NCBI RefSeq assembly: GCF_006937785.1
Contig: NZ_SJEE01000019.1
Span: forward strand, 1-64,000
Length of the DNA: 64,000 bases
Origin: Pseudanabaena sp. UWO311
GTDB lineage: Bacteria > Cyanobacteriota > Cyanobacteriia > Pseudanabaenales > Pseudanabaenaceae
Direction of reading: 5' to 3'
Shown: in pieces, positions 8,490-17,860 of the stretch
Position numbering within the stretch: position 1 is the first letter of the stretch
Layout of the letters: every line of letters starts with the position of its first letter
Translations under genes and position numbers: made by a program
Notes under the pieces: generated by a model
The model's database searches: none
Told to the model about the DNA's origin: nothing
Seen by the model: the letters and a program-made list of their open reading frames with translations, nothing else

Positions 8490-10907
8490 ATGCTAGTACA
8501 AAACAGCATTTATCTTGATCTTGCAATTGATCGCTACCCAATCGTGGTTGCGCCAGAAAGCTTGGTATTAGAAGCGATTAGTCTAATGAATCAATTGGCT
8601 CAATCATTTCATTCATCAGACTCCAATCATCCCAACGACCATAACAGCTTGATTGAAGCTAGAGCAGGGTGTGTTTTGGTAGTTGACGAAAATAGGTTGA
8701 TTGGGCTTTTGTCTAAGTGGGATATATTAAATCTAGTGCAGCAACAAGTAAATTTACAGAACTTGAAGATTGTTGACGTGCTTGCGGATTCTCCAATGAT
8801 AGTTCGGCGATCGCAAATTCAAGATTTAGAGTCACTGCTCAACCTCTTAAACCAATCTCGATGTCGCCATTTACCTGTGATTGATGACTTTGACAAAATA
8901 ATTGGAGTTGCTACGCAAGAAAGTATTCTCTTCGCAAAAAACAGACTGGCTGAAGATACTCTAGCCAATGTGGAAGCTCAAAAAAGAGCAGTCTTAAACG
9001 CAATTCCCGATCTAATTTATCGTCTTAGTGTTGATGGCATTTATCTAGAATGCTTCTCAAGCAGCTATGTCGTTGATTTACTCCCATCTGACTTTGATCC
9101 GATCAGCAAACATCTTTCAGATGTACTGCCCCATGATTTAGCAAATCGCAAATTAAATGCAATCAAACAGGCGATCGCTACTGATAAGATTCAGTCTTTT
9201 GAGCAGCAGTGGAATATTAATGGGCAAATACAATATGAAGAGGTGCAGATAGTTAAAATTAACGACCAAGAAGTTTTGACAATTATTCGGAATATTAGCG
9301 ATCGCAAGAAGTCAGAAGAAGCACTACGCGAGTCGGAGATGCGATTTAGAAGTGTATTTGACAATGCGGCAGTGGGAATTTCAGTAGCTGCACTTGAGGG
9401 GAAACATCTTGCCGTTAACCAATCTCTATGTCAGATGCTGGGATATACAGAGAATGAGCTACAAGTTTTGACATTTCAGGAGATCACCCATCCTGACGAT
9501 CTGGAGATCGATCTCTATCACTATCAGAAACTACTTAGCAATGAGATTGATAGTTTTCATATTGAGAAGCGATTTCGTCACAAAAACGGACAATTTATTT
9601 GGGGATTGATGAGTGTTTCCATCGTTCGTGACCCTGAAAATCAGCCTATGTACGATATTGCACTGATTCAAAATATCAATGAGCTGAAAACTACTCAACA
9701 AGAACTATGCAAACTCAACCAAGAATTAGAAATTAGAATTCAGCAGAGAACTGCTGATCTGGCGGAAAGCGAAACTCGCAAACAAGAAATACTCAATGCG
9801 ATTCCCGATTTATTACTGCGCCTTAGACGAGATGGGATTTGTCTTGATTATATGTTGCCAATTGTCCCCGACAAAGAAGTATTTGTACCGATCAAGCAAA
9901 ATATTTCTGAAGTTTTATCGCCGACAGTTTTGGCTGAACAACTCGAAGTATTCAATAAAGCAATTATCACTGGTGAGGTGCAAATTTATGAACATAAACT
10001 CCAAAAATATGGCGAATGGGTTTATGAGGAAGTTCGGGTTAGTCCCTGTGGTGAAGATGAAGTCCTCGTATTAGTAAGAAATATTAGCGATCGCAAACGT
10101 GCCGAAGAAGCTCTCCAGTTTAGTAATGAAAGGCTGATTGCAACTAATAAAGAACTAGAACGGGTTACTCATCTTAAGGATGAGTTTCTTGCCGCAATGA
10201 GTCATGAGCTGCGGACTCCGCTCAATGCCATTTTAGGGATTTCAGAAGGTCTACTGGAGCAGGCTTTTGGTGAACTGAATCAGCGTCAACAGGGTTCATT
10301 AAAAACAATTCAAAAAAGTGGTCAACATCTTTTGGAGTTAATTAACGATGTTCTTGATGTTGCCAAAATTGAGGCAGGTATGTTTACCCTAGATCTAACT
10401 TCGGTCTCGGTACGCTATCTATGCGACAGTAGTCTTAGCTTTGTTAAACATCTAGCTATTCAAAAGAATATTCAATTAAATCTCATAATTCATGATGGTG
10501 TACCAACAGCGATCGTGATTGATGAGCGCCGAATGCGACAGTTGCTAATTAATTTATTGAGTAATGCGGTAAAGTTCACCCCAAAAAATGGAACAGTCAA
10601 TCTCGAGGCAAATTTAGCCAATGTTGCCATAGGTTTATCAGAAGCAAATTCCGAAGACAATTTTAAACATGAGCTTCATTTTTCCGTGTCTGATACTGGT
10701 ATCGGGATCTCTATGGAGGATATCAACAAACTATTTCAGCCCTTTGTACAGATCAACAGTAGCCTCAGTCGTCAGTATGCAGGGACAGGGTTAGGGTTGA
10801 ATTTGGTGAAGAAACTTGCTGAACTACATGGGGGAAATGTAAATGTTAGTAGCAAAGTTGGTGAAGGCAGTTGCTTTACTGTCAGCTTTCCCTATGAAAG
10901 TGGATAA
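8490..10907 (+). CDS. hybrid-sensor-like histidine kinase with CBS pair and three PAS domains
   Basis: The ORF track extends to 8409 but would overlap the divergent gene, so I start at ATG 8490 (805 aa). An N-terminal CBS pair (residues about 10-155) is followed by three PAS-type regions near 165-275, 280-400 and 425-545. The second is the most canonical (FRSVFDNAAVGISVAALEG). The kinase core has the H-box MSHELRTPLNA with the phospho-acceptor His572, the N-box LINLLSNAVKFTP, and G-boxes DTGIGIS and GTGLGLNLVKKL. No transmembrane segment, receiver or partner response regulator is visible, so it should be a cytosolic sensor, possibly of adenylate ligands through the CBS pair. Confidence 0.9.
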   Translation: MLVQNSIYLDLAIDRYPIVVAPESLVLEAISLMNQLAQSFHSSDSNHPNDHNSLIEARAGCVLVVDENRLIGLLSKWDILNLVQQQVNLQNLKIVDVLADSPMIVRRSQIQDLESLLNLLNQSRCRHLPVIDDFDKIIGVATQESILFAKNRLAEDTLANVEAQKRAVLNAIPDLIYRLSVDGIYLECFSSSYVVDLLPSDFDPISKHLSDVLPHDLANRKLNAIKQAIATDKIQSFEQQWNINGQIQYEEVQIVKINDQEVLTIIRNISDRKKSEEALRESEMRFRSVFDNAAVGISVAALEGKHLAVNQSLCQMLGYTENELQVLTFQEITHPDDLEIDLYHYQKLLSNEIDSFHIEKRFRHKNGQFIWGLMSVSIVRDPENQPMYDIALIQNINELKTTQQELCKLNQELEIRIQQRTADLAESETRKQEILNAIPDLLLRLRRDGICLDYMLPIVPDKEVFVPIKQNISEVLSPTVLAEQLEVFNKAIITGEVQIYEHKLQKYGEWVYEEVRVSPCGEDEVLVLVRNISDRKRAEEALQFSNERLIATNKELERVTHLKDEFLAAMSHELRTPLNAILGISEGLLEQAFGELNQRQQGSLKTIQKSGQHLLELINDVLDVAKIEAGMFTLDLTSVSVRYLCDSSLSFVKHLAIQKNIQLNLIIHDGVPTAIVIDERRMRQLLINLLSNAVKFTPKNGTVNLEANLANVAIGLSEANSEDNFKHELHFSVSDTGIGISMEDINKLFQPFVQINSSLSRQYAGTGLGLNLVKKLAELHGGNVNVSSKVGEGSCFTVSFPYESG

Positions 10908-10944
10908 AAATAATCCTCAAAATGGCAATGCTATATCAAAACCC

Positions 10945-10983
10945 AAAGAAGAGTTGCGGCGCGAAGCGCCGCAACTCTTCTTT
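10945..10983. terminator. terminator hairpin after the histidine kinase
   Basis: An 18-bp perfect stem with GAA triloop (apex GC-GAA-GC); the left arm begins AAAG and the right ends CTTT. Confidence 0.8.
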
Positions 10984-11024
10984 GAGTCTTATGTCTTACA
11001 GCGTTTTGCTCTCAAACCAAAACC

Positions 11025-11072
11025 AAGATAAGTTTTGAAACGTTGCTTCGCAACGCTTTCAAAATTTATCTT
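11025..11072. terminator. second hairpin between kinase and convergent coiled-coil gene
   Basis: A long imperfect stem with a perfect inner part (CGTTGC, loop TTC, GCAACG) lies 44 bases before the 3' end of the convergent gene. It probably serves the minus-strand transcript. Confidence 0.6.
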
Positions 11073-11115
11073 GTGGCTCATTTGATCGGTAATTGCTGTA
11101 ATGTAGCTAACCCTT

Positions 11116-12321
11116 TTAACGATGTCTAACCAGAAAAGAGGGTAAATCTACTTTTGAATTTGGGCGAAGCGATCGCACTGGTGTTGGGTCTGGTAAAGAT
11201 TCAAGCGATCGCTCTGCTCTGTAACCTTGAACATAGGTAGATTCATTCTGAATCGGTTCAGTTAAATGCTTAACGGGTCTTTCGACTAGCAGACGATCTA
11301 ATGCACCACTAAGTTGGAGGGCATGATGCTGATGACGCACTGATTGCTCTTTCCAATGCTGGATCGCCGCTTCATATTCAGATGCTTTAGATGCTTGATG
11401 TAGAACTTGATTTTGCAATTCTTCGATTTGCTGCTCTAATTCTTGTACTCTTGTCAGATCAGTGACATATTCATTTTCAAGCCCTCGCAAAGATTGCTGC
11501 AATTGTGCTCGATTAGAGAGATGTTGAATTAGTTCTTCTTCTAGTTGATCCCGTTGAGTCGAGACTTCTGATAGTTTAGTCTGTGCTAATTCAAGGGTTT
11601 TAGTGGACTCTTTGAGGAAAACTTGAGTTGACTCTAACTCTGTAGTCAAGGTTTGCTGTGAAATATCTAGCTCTGTGTTTTGATATTGCAGTTGATAAAT
11701 CAATTCATCCTTACTATTGATCTCTTGAATATATTTCTGGGTAACTTTCTGGGTTTCAATTTCTAAGGCGATCGCTAAACGATGTTTAAATTCTTCCTCT
11801 AGTTGCAAAACATGGATGGCAAGGCGATCGCTTAAATCTCGATCATCTGTGGCTGGGGGGTGAGATTGCAACTTAGCAACTTGACTTTGCAGTTGTTCAA
11901 GTTTGGTAGTGAGTTCTGCGACTTGCCGATCGCGATCGTTGCTAACACTAGTAATTTCCTGCTCAAGCTGATCGACATATTCACATTCAAATTGGTGTTG
12001 CAATCGCAGATCTTCTAACTCTTTCTGAATGCGATCGCGATCGGCTGCTAATTCATTAGCCAAATAATTAGATTCGATAATTTCTGGGGGGTTGGATGTA
12101 CTAGGCTGCTGATTATCTACAAGCCATTCATCAGCAAAAGCATCAACGGCAAAAGCATCTACGTCATCTAGGTTGTCTAGCAACATATTGGCAATCTCAG
12201 CGATCTCTTTTTCTTTTAGTCCACCACTACTTAAGAGCGCATCAAGGTCATCGTCATCATTAACGGTTACGGCGCTAACCGAAACTTCTCGTAGTGCTGA
12301 TTCGTGTTTCAATTCACTCAC
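11116..12321 (-). CDS. coiled-coil protein of unknown function
   Basis: I do not recognise a family. The protein (about 401 aa from the GTG at 12321; the track uses an ATG 42 bases upstream) starts with a short acidic region (DDDDLDALL). It then has long glutamine/glutamate/leucine-rich heptad stretches from about residue 75 to 340 that should form an extended coiled coil, and a basic C-terminal tail (PSFLVRHR). No signal peptide or membrane helix is present. The GTG start is preferred because a GAGG lies about seven bases upstream and the extra residues look unlike a protein N-terminus. A structural or scaffold role is a guess. Confidence 0.65.
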   Translation of the reverse strand: MSELKHESALREVSVSAVTVNDDDDLDALLSSGGLKEKEIAEIANMLLDNLDDVDAFAVDAFADEWLVDNQQPSTSNPPEIIESNYLANELAADRDRIQKELEDLRLQHQFECEYVDQLEQEITSVSNDRDRQVAELTTKLEQLQSQVAKLQSHPPATDDRDLSDRLAIHVLQLEEEFKHRLAIALEIETQKVTQKYIQEINSKDELIYQLQYQNTELDISQQTLTTELESTQVFLKESTKTLELAQTKLSEVSTQRDQLEEELIQHLSNRAQLQQSLRGLENEYVTDLTRVQELEQQIEELQNQVLHQASKASEYEAAIQHWKEQSVRHQHHALQLSGALDRLLVERPVKHLTEPIQNESTYVQGYRAERSLESLPDPTPVRSLRPNSKVDLPSFLVRHR

Positions 12322-12626
12322 GTATAACCTCACCCACAATACCGAGGCATTTTTACAAGACAAACATTAACAGACTTTGTCAAGTTTGCAATTCTTTTCC
12401 AGTAATTCTTGTCACAAAGCTTGGTTTTAATGACAATGGCTGATTTTTTCAGTATTTACAGCTATCGCCATTGACAGTTGGTTGAACAGCTTATTGTGCG
12501 ATCGCTGGTTAGCCCCGTAGCAAATTCAACCAATTTTTAACAAGTTTTTGCGATCGGTTACTCATGCTGCCAATCCACATCAGCAGAGGTATCGTGGTTT
12601 TTAAATTACTGATGTAAAGAAAACAC

Positions 12627-12666
12627 AAAAATGTAGGGGCAAATCATGAATTGCCCCTACATTTTT
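12627..12666. terminator. palindrome in the 393-bp gap before the sirtuin gene
   Basis: A 16-bp perfect stem with an 8-nt loop, flanked by AAAAA and TTTTT, so it can terminate in either direction. The arms carry the GTAGGGGCAA unit common in cyanobacterial intergenic repeats. The rest of the gap 12322-12714 shows no gene. Confidence 0.7.
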
Positions 12667-12714
12667 CCCACCTAACTGAAAACCGCTATGGCAGTGCAAA
12701 AGTTTGTCACGATT

Positions 12715-13449
12715 TTATGATGTTGCACCAAACAATAGAGGCACAAGTTCTTCAGCAGATCCTAAATACTCTTCTTTAAAATAAGGATTCTTCGGTTCCA
12801 TTGGCTCCAAGTTGATCAAGATAGTTCTAGCTCCAGCATAATCGGCTGATCTGACAAATCCAGAAGCTGGGTAGACAGTCCCTGACGTACCGATCGCAAT
12901 AAACAGGTCACAATCCCGTAAGGCTCGTTTCGATAACCACTCTTCTTTAACTGGTAGCTGTTCGCCAAACAGTACAGTATCTGGACGTAATGGGGAACCA
13001 CAACTCTGGCAAACAGGCAGCACATCATTATAAGGGTTGCTGTCTAGATAAGGTGTCAGACTACAGTTAGAGTTACTGCATCGAGTACGACGAACATTAC
13101 CGTGGATCTCAATAACGTTAGAGCTACCTGCAAGTTGATGTAATCCATCAATGTTTTGAGTAATGAGTGTGAATTGCTGGTCTAGAGATAAGTTCGCTTC
13201 AAACTTTGCCAGCTTAATGTGAGCAGCATTAGGTTGTGCTGTTGCTAATTGCTTTCTCAAAGCACCATCTAGTTGCCAGATTGCTCTTGGATTGGTTTGA
13301 AGTAGAGAACTATCGGCATATTCAATTGGATTAATTTCATTCCATAATCCGCCCTTACCTCGAAAAGGACGAATTCCCGAAGCAACAGATACTCCAGCGC
13401 CAGTTAAAACGACTATTTTACGGAAACGAGAAAAGTTTATGGCTTGCAT
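12715..13449 (-). CDS. Sir2 family NAD-dependent protein deacylase
   Basis: The 244-aa sirtuin has all core motifs: NAD-binding GAGVSVASGIRPFRG, TQNIDGLHQLAG, catalytic His in IEIHGN, four zinc cysteines (RTRCSNSNC and PVCQSC), and GTSGTVYPASGF. It would remove acyl groups from lysines using NAD+. It is of the short bacterial CobB/SIRT5-like type. The YxxR pair that selects succinyl or malonyl groups in SIRT5/CobB is not apparent where I expect it (LDGALRKQL), so simple deacetylation is more likely. It is monocistronic; the start ATG is at 13449. Confidence 0.9.
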   Translation of the reverse strand: MQAINFSRFRKIVVLTGAGVSVASGIRPFRGKGGLWNEINPIEYADSSLLQTNPRAIWQLDGALRKQLATAQPNAAHIKLAKFEANLSLDQQFTLITQNIDGLHQLAGSSNVIEIHGNVRRTRCSNSNCSLTPYLDSNPYNDVLPVCQSCGSPLRPDTVLFGEQLPVKEEWLSKRALRDCDLFIAIGTSGTVYPASGFVRSADYAGARTILINLEPMEPKNPYFKEEYLGSAEELVPLLFGATS

Positions 13450-13623
13450 GAATATAGCTGGTCTTATCTATTTGAGCTATGGGTTGACAGATAGTATTCC
13501 CAAATTAGACTGGTTCGCTTCACCAATAACCTAGCCAGTTGAGATAATAATCGTTAAATTACATCACAAAATAGGCGATCGCGCTAAGATTAAAGCGTGA
13601 GTAAGCTATAGCCAAGAGCCACA

Positions 13624-13766
13624 ATGTTTACGAAATTACGCATTCAGAATTTTAAGTCATGGGCAGATACAGGCGAGTTTCGGATGGCTCCTCTGACTGT
13701 TTTTTTTTGACGAATAGCTCAGGCAAAACGGCTATCTTGCAATTTCTAATTTCTGTTAATGCTTAA
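13624..13766 (+). pseudogene. truncated and frameshifted AAA ATPase remnant
   Basis: ATG 13624 opens a typical RecF/SMC-like N-terminus (MFTKLRIQNFKSW, then APLTVFF) that stops at TGA inside a run of eight T. Shifting frame continues the Walker A motif (TNSSGKTAILQFL) before a TAA at 13764-13766. The rest of the ATPase is missing. The next gene downstream is a different intact ATPase. This is a remnant of an earlier, related ATPase module. The remaining gap 13450-13623 and 13767-13858 has no recognisable gene. Confidence 0.8.
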
Positions 13767-13858
13767 ACCAACTGTTGTATGATTCCATTTAACCGCAACA
13801 ACTATAATGAATTGGCAACGATATAACCAATAATATTAAAGACAGTCTATACCAATAT

Positions 13859-14974
13859 ATGTTGAACAGAATCTATATAGATAATTTTCGTTCTCTAGTA
13901 AATTTTGAGCTTTCATTTGATTCTATTAACCTATTTCTCGGTGCAAATGGTTCAGGTAAATCAACCGTTTTTGAAGCTATAGAAGCAATTAAAACTTTGA
14001 TTTCTAAAGGAATTAAGGTGGAAAAATGTTTTTACATGTTTGACTGTTGTCGCTGGCAAATATCTAACACTCAGAATTTTGAAATAGAAATAGATGGAAA
14101 TGGAGGTAAGTATAGATATGAGTTAGTTATACAGTATAACGAACAACAAAAACCATTCATTGCAAATGAACGACTATGGTTTGATAGTCAGCCATTGCTA
14201 AAATTTGAATTAGGTAATGCTTACATATATGATGATGATCATTCGGAAGTATCCAAAATCTCTAATTTCGATTCATCACAGTCGTTCCTTTCATTCCTTT
14301 CTCCAACAAATACCAATAAAAAATTAACTTGGTTTAGAAATCGTATAGATCGTTTAGTAGTTGTACAAATTACACCTTTTGCAATAAACGGTGTCAGTGA
14401 GCAAGAAAGCTTTTCTATAACACCTAGAATGGAAAACTATGTATCTTGGTATAGGTATCTTTCACAAGATCAAGGAAAAATTTTTGAGATTACAAATGTT
14501 TTAAAAGATATCTTAGATGGATTTGTGAATTTCAGATTTCAAAAAGTTAGTGAGGCTAATTATGGGTTAAAACTAATATTTGAAAATGAGTCTGACAATA
14601 AAAAAGTAATTGAATATTACTTTAATGAATTATCTGACGGTCAGAAAGTAATTATAGCTCTATATACATTAATTTATGGCACTCAAAATGAAGATTATAC
14701 ATTATGTATTGATGAGCCAGAAAACTTTCTAGCATTACCAGAAGTGCAGCCTTGGCTAGATCGACTTTATGATTTTTGTAGTGAGAAGAAATTACAAGCT
14801 ATTCTCATTTCTCATCATCCTAAACTCATTAATTTTCTTGCAGCAGATGCAGGTTATTGGTTTGAACGTAAGGGCAATTCTCCAGTACGAGTTAAGAGAA
14901 TTAAAGACGAGGATGATACTGGATTACCAATTTCTGATTTAGTAGAGCGTGGTTGGCTTTATGACCCAGAATAG
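13859..14974 (+). CDS. AAA family ATPase (OLD/AAA_21-like), putative defence module subunit
   Basis: The 371-aa ABC-type ATPase has Walker A GANGSGKS at residues 28-35, an ABC-like signature LSDGQKVIIAL near 258, Walker B LCIDEPE near 283 and an H-switch ISHHPK near 320. This arrangement is that of OLD-family and similar stand-alone ATPases that pair with nucleases in anti-phage systems. The DNA is AT-rich and I find no HIP1 site in it or in the next gene, unlike flanking genes, which suggests transfer. Its 3' end overlaps the start of the TOPRIM-like gene by 14 bases, so the two are translationally coupled. Confidence 0.85.
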   Translation: MLNRIYIDNFRSLVNFELSFDSINLFLGANGSGKSTVFEAIEAIKTLISKGIKVEKCFYMFDCCRWQISNTQNFEIEIDGNGGKYRYELVIQYNEQQKPFIANERLWFDSQPLLKFELGNAYIYDDDHSEVSKISNFDSSQSFLSFLSPTNTNKKLTWFRNRIDRLVVVQITPFAINGVSEQESFSITPRMENYVSWYRYLSQDQGKIFEITNVLKDILDGFVNFRFQKVSEANYGLKLIFENESDNKKVIEYYFNELSDGQKVIIALYTLIYGTQNEDYTLCIDEPENFLALPEVQPWLDRLYDFCSEKKLQAILISHHPKLINFLAADAGYWFERKGNSPVRVKRIKDEDDTGLPISDLVERGWLYDPE

Positions 14975-15488
14975 ACAAACTATCGTGATTTTGTGTGAAG
15001 ATCGTCAACAATATGTCTTTGCTCGTTACTTCCTTAAGAAAAAAGGATTAACTGGAAATTTTATTGATAAAAGTTGTCCTAGTGGTAGGCAAGCTGGAGA
15101 GCAATATGTTCGCGAACGTTATGCATCAGAAGTTAAGGCTCATCGGAGTAAAAACTACCTCAATATTTGCTTGATAGTAGTAATAGATGCTGATAGAAAT
15201 ACTGTAGCTGAACGCATAAAACAGTTGGACTCAGTTCTTGAGGAAAAACGTCATCGCAAAGAAAGGATTGCGATATTTGTTCCGAAGAGAAATATTGAAA
15301 CTTGGATATATTACCTCCAGTCAGGAGAATCTATTGATGAAGTTGTTGCTTATAGCAAGCTTGCAAATCAAGGAGAATGTAGGCCATTTGTTGAAAAGTT
15401 AGCCGAGCAATGTGTACTAGGTTTACCTTCCAATGCACCGCCATCAATGCATGATGCTTGTATTGAACTAAAGCGAATCATTGAGTAG
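14961..15488 (+). CDS. TOPRIM-like protein paired with the ATPase
   Basis: I use ATG 14961, inside the ATPase gene; the track GTG at 14949 is an alternative. The 175-aa protein has the elements of a TOPRIM-type catalytic domain: an early glutamate after a hydrophobic strand (TIVILCEDRQQYVFARYFL), a DxD-like acidic motif (CLIVVIDADRN) near residue 75 and a later acidic strand (IFVPKRNIETWI). It is shorter than AriB of PARIS or the nuclease half of OLD proteins and resembles RloB/DUF4276-like proteins in size. Nuclease activity is inference. It converges with the Fic gene, with a 21-bp overlap of coding ends. Confidence 0.65.
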   Translation: MTQNRQTIVILCEDRQQYVFARYFLKKKGLTGNFIDKSCPSGRQAGEQYVRERYASEVKAHRSKNYLNICLIVVIDADRNTVAERIKQLDSVLEEKRHRKERIAIFVPKRNIETWIYYLQSGESIDEVVAYSKLANQGECRPFVEKLAEQCVLGLPSNAPPSMHDACIELKRIIE

Positions 15489-16253
15489 TTGTTTGATTCT
15501 TTGGGGACTTAATATATTTATATATCTTTCTAAAGCAAATAAAACCTTTTCGGCAATTAACAAAATAAAATCTTCTTTATTATTCTCAATCCGTACCTTT
15601 TCTAAAGCGTCATAATAAGCCATTCGACTATCATAATAACCACCAATAATTGCTAATGGAAAACCATATTGCAACAGAATTAGATTCATGATTAAGCGAG
15701 AAGTCCTACCATTACCATCAATAAAAGAATGAATAGTCACTAACCTCTCATGCATTTCGGCGGCTAAAACTACTGGATGCAGATTATCTTTTTCCTGATT
15801 ATAAAATCGAAAATAATCCTCCATCAAATCTTGTAATAAATAGGGTTATGGTGGCAAATGTTTACTTCCTGCGATCGCAACAGGCAGCTTTCGATAAACT
15901 CCTGCATTTTCGCGATCGATTCCATACAAGACAATTCCATGAATTTGCTTGAGGATAGATTCTGATAAATCTAACTTTTGATAAACGAGATCATCAATAA
16001 ATAAAATAGCTTCTTTATGATTAATTGCTTCTAAATGCTCACGCATACTTTTGCCACTAATCGTCATTCCCTCATTGATGACTAACTGAGTTTCACGTAA
16101 CGTTAAAGTATTACCTTCGATACGATTACTTTCATACAAAAACTCGACTGCTAACGCTTCTTTGATCGTGGAATTGTCCAAAGATTGACGCAAAATATCT
16201 AGCTCTACTTTGAGTTGATCAATATCAGCAAGGATTGATTCGATGGTTCTCAT
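15468..16253 (-). pseudogene. Fic family protein, interrupted by one in-frame TAA
   Basis: The two track ORFs 15846-16253 and 15468-15827 lie in the same frame, separated by a single TAA at 15846-15848 and a few sense codons. Read through, they give one Fic protein of about 260 aa. The inhibitory motif SNRIEGN ((S/T)xxxE(G/N)) lies near residue 45, as in class II Fic proteins, and the catalytic motif HSFIDGNGRTSR follows in the second half. The stop falls in the SKHLPP loop before the Fic core. Fic enzymes usually AMPylate proteins. Unless the stop is suppressed or is a sequencing error, the gene is inactive. Confidence 0.85.
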
Positions 16254-16269
16254 AAATTCAGAATGTAAA

Positions 16270-17769
16270 TTACATTGCGCCCAAAGCCTTTAACAAAGCT
16301 GCGAACTTAATCGTAGTTTCACTTTGCTCGTTTTCAACTTGCGAATTAGCGACAATTCCTGCACCAGCAAAAATCCTTGCCCGATCGCCTTGAATATAAC
16401 CCGCTCTAATCCCCACACCAAAAGTCCCCTCACCATTACCATTTAGCCAACCGATGGGCGCAGCATACCAACCGCGATCGCAGGCTTCCCATTGCTGCAT
16501 AAAACATACTGCACGATCCCTTGGTTCACCACCAACTGCCGCCGTTGGATGTAACTGTTGCAGAATATCAAGAGCAATTAACCAGTCAGAATCATCAATT
16601 TGGGCAGTGATCGGCGTATATAAATGCTGCACATTAGAAAGTCTTAGTAAACTAGTCTCCGCTTGCGGATCGATCGCCGCACCCATACTTTGCAAGCGAT
16701 CGCAGATCGAGCGAATCACAATTTGATGCTCGCACATGTCTTTTTCGCTATTGAGCAAGCGATCGCCGAGCATCAGATCCTCTTGGACAGTCTTGCCACG
16801 CTCGATCGAACCTGCCACCGCATCACTACGTAACCAAAGGCGATCGCTTTGAGCTTTAAATTGCAACACCACTTCAGGAGTCGCACCCAAAAAGGTTTTG
16901 CCCACACCATAATCTAGCAAAAAAGAAATGCATTCAGGATATTCACAACGTAATACATGCAGCACCTGAAACGGATCGAAATTGCGATCGGCTAACACAT
17001 CCAACGCCCTAGCCAATACCACTTTCTCAAAATGTCCTTGATGAATTAAAGCCAATGCACGTTCGACGATCTCTGTCCAGATTTGTTGACCTTGAACCTC
17101 GACGATTTTACTCACTTCATGCACTGTTGGCGCTTCATAGTGGGAGCTTTCTTGTAAATGCGATCGCAAAGTCTCTATACGCTCTAATACTTCATCTGGC
17201 TTGTCCCAAGGCTGAATGTAGTGATTTAGAGTTAAAGTACAGCTTTTATCTTTGCGTCGTACCATCCAACGGGGAATAAAAAAGAGTAAAGTCGGAAACT
17301 CGATCGCTGGTTGATAATCGCTTGGTTCTGCTAAATCGAGGTAGTCACTCGCATTACTACCATTGCGATAAAACGAAAATGCACCAAAAAAATGTATAGG
17401 AATTTGAAGTTCTGGCGATTCAAGATCAGCAATCTTAGCAATAATCGCATTAGCTAAATGGTTTTTGATAAATTTTTTGGCACAGTCAAAGCGATCGCTT
17501 AAATCATGATTAGGAACTGAAACTTCCGCTACCGAACCAGCCGCCGCTAATACTAAATCGGCATTTGGCTGTTCCCAATAAAATTTTGGCTGTTGGGGAT
17601 CTGACTTACTTGCCAACAACAATAAAGGATTAATGCACTCCCAGCTTTGAGAGTAACTAAATAAAATCGGTGACCCTGTGATCTGCGCTTGAGCGATCGC
17701 TTTAACAATCCAATCGTGCAGAGATTTAGAATCGATACTGCTATAGGTGACACTCTGACGAACTTGCAT
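16270..17769 (-). CDS. menF: isochorismate synthase MenF
   Basis: The 499-aa enzyme converts chorismate to isochorismate, the first committed step of phylloquinone (vitamin K1) synthesis for photosystem I. The chorismate-binding domain occupies the C-terminal half: FLGATPEVVLQF, EKDMCEHQIVIRSI, LYTPITAQI, LHPTAAVGGEPRD and GWYAAPIGWLNGNGEGTFGVGIR, ending with AGAGIVANSQVENE. The length is typical for MenF/EntC-type synthases. menE of the same pathway is 38 kb downstream in this window. The gene follows prfA on the same strand but is separated from it by a strong hairpin. Confidence 0.93.
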   Translation of the reverse strand: MQVRQSVTYSSIDSKSLHDWIVKAIAQAQITGSPILFSYSQSWECINPLLLLASKSDPQQPKFYWEQPNADLVLAAAGSVAEVSVPNHDLSDRFDCAKKFIKNHLANAIIAKIADLESPELQIPIHFFGAFSFYRNGSNASDYLDLAEPSDYQPAIEFPTLLFFIPRWMVRRKDKSCTLTLNHYIQPWDKPDEVLERIETLRSHLQESSHYEAPTVHEVSKIVEVQGQQIWTEIVERALALIHQGHFEKVVLARALDVLADRNFDPFQVLHVLRCEYPECISFLLDYGVGKTFLGATPEVVLQFKAQSDRLWLRSDAVAGSIERGKTVQEDLMLGDRLLNSEKDMCEHQIVIRSICDRLQSMGAAIDPQAETSLLRLSNVQHLYTPITAQIDDSDWLIALDILQQLHPTAAVGGEPRDRAVCFMQQWEACDRGWYAAPIGWLNGNGEGTFGVGIRAGYIQGDRARIFAGAGIVANSQVENEQSETTIKFAALLKALGAM

Positions 17770-17813
17770 GATTATATTTTATCCATACAACGCCGTTCAG
17801 CCACAATAAAAGA

Positions 17814-17860
17814 GTTTCTTAAATTAAAGGGTCGCAAAGCGACCCTTTAATTTAAGAAAC
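17814..17860. terminator. terminator between prfA and menF
   Basis: A 22-bp perfect stem with AAA triloop (apex GC-AAA-GC). The prfA stop codon and last codons lie inside one arm. Confidence 0.85.

Noticed and set aside
13859-15488. Naming the ATPase/TOPRIM pair as PARIS (AriA/AriB)
   Set aside because: The partner is too short and I cannot confirm DUF4435; only a general ATPase plus TOPRIM-like assignment is safe.
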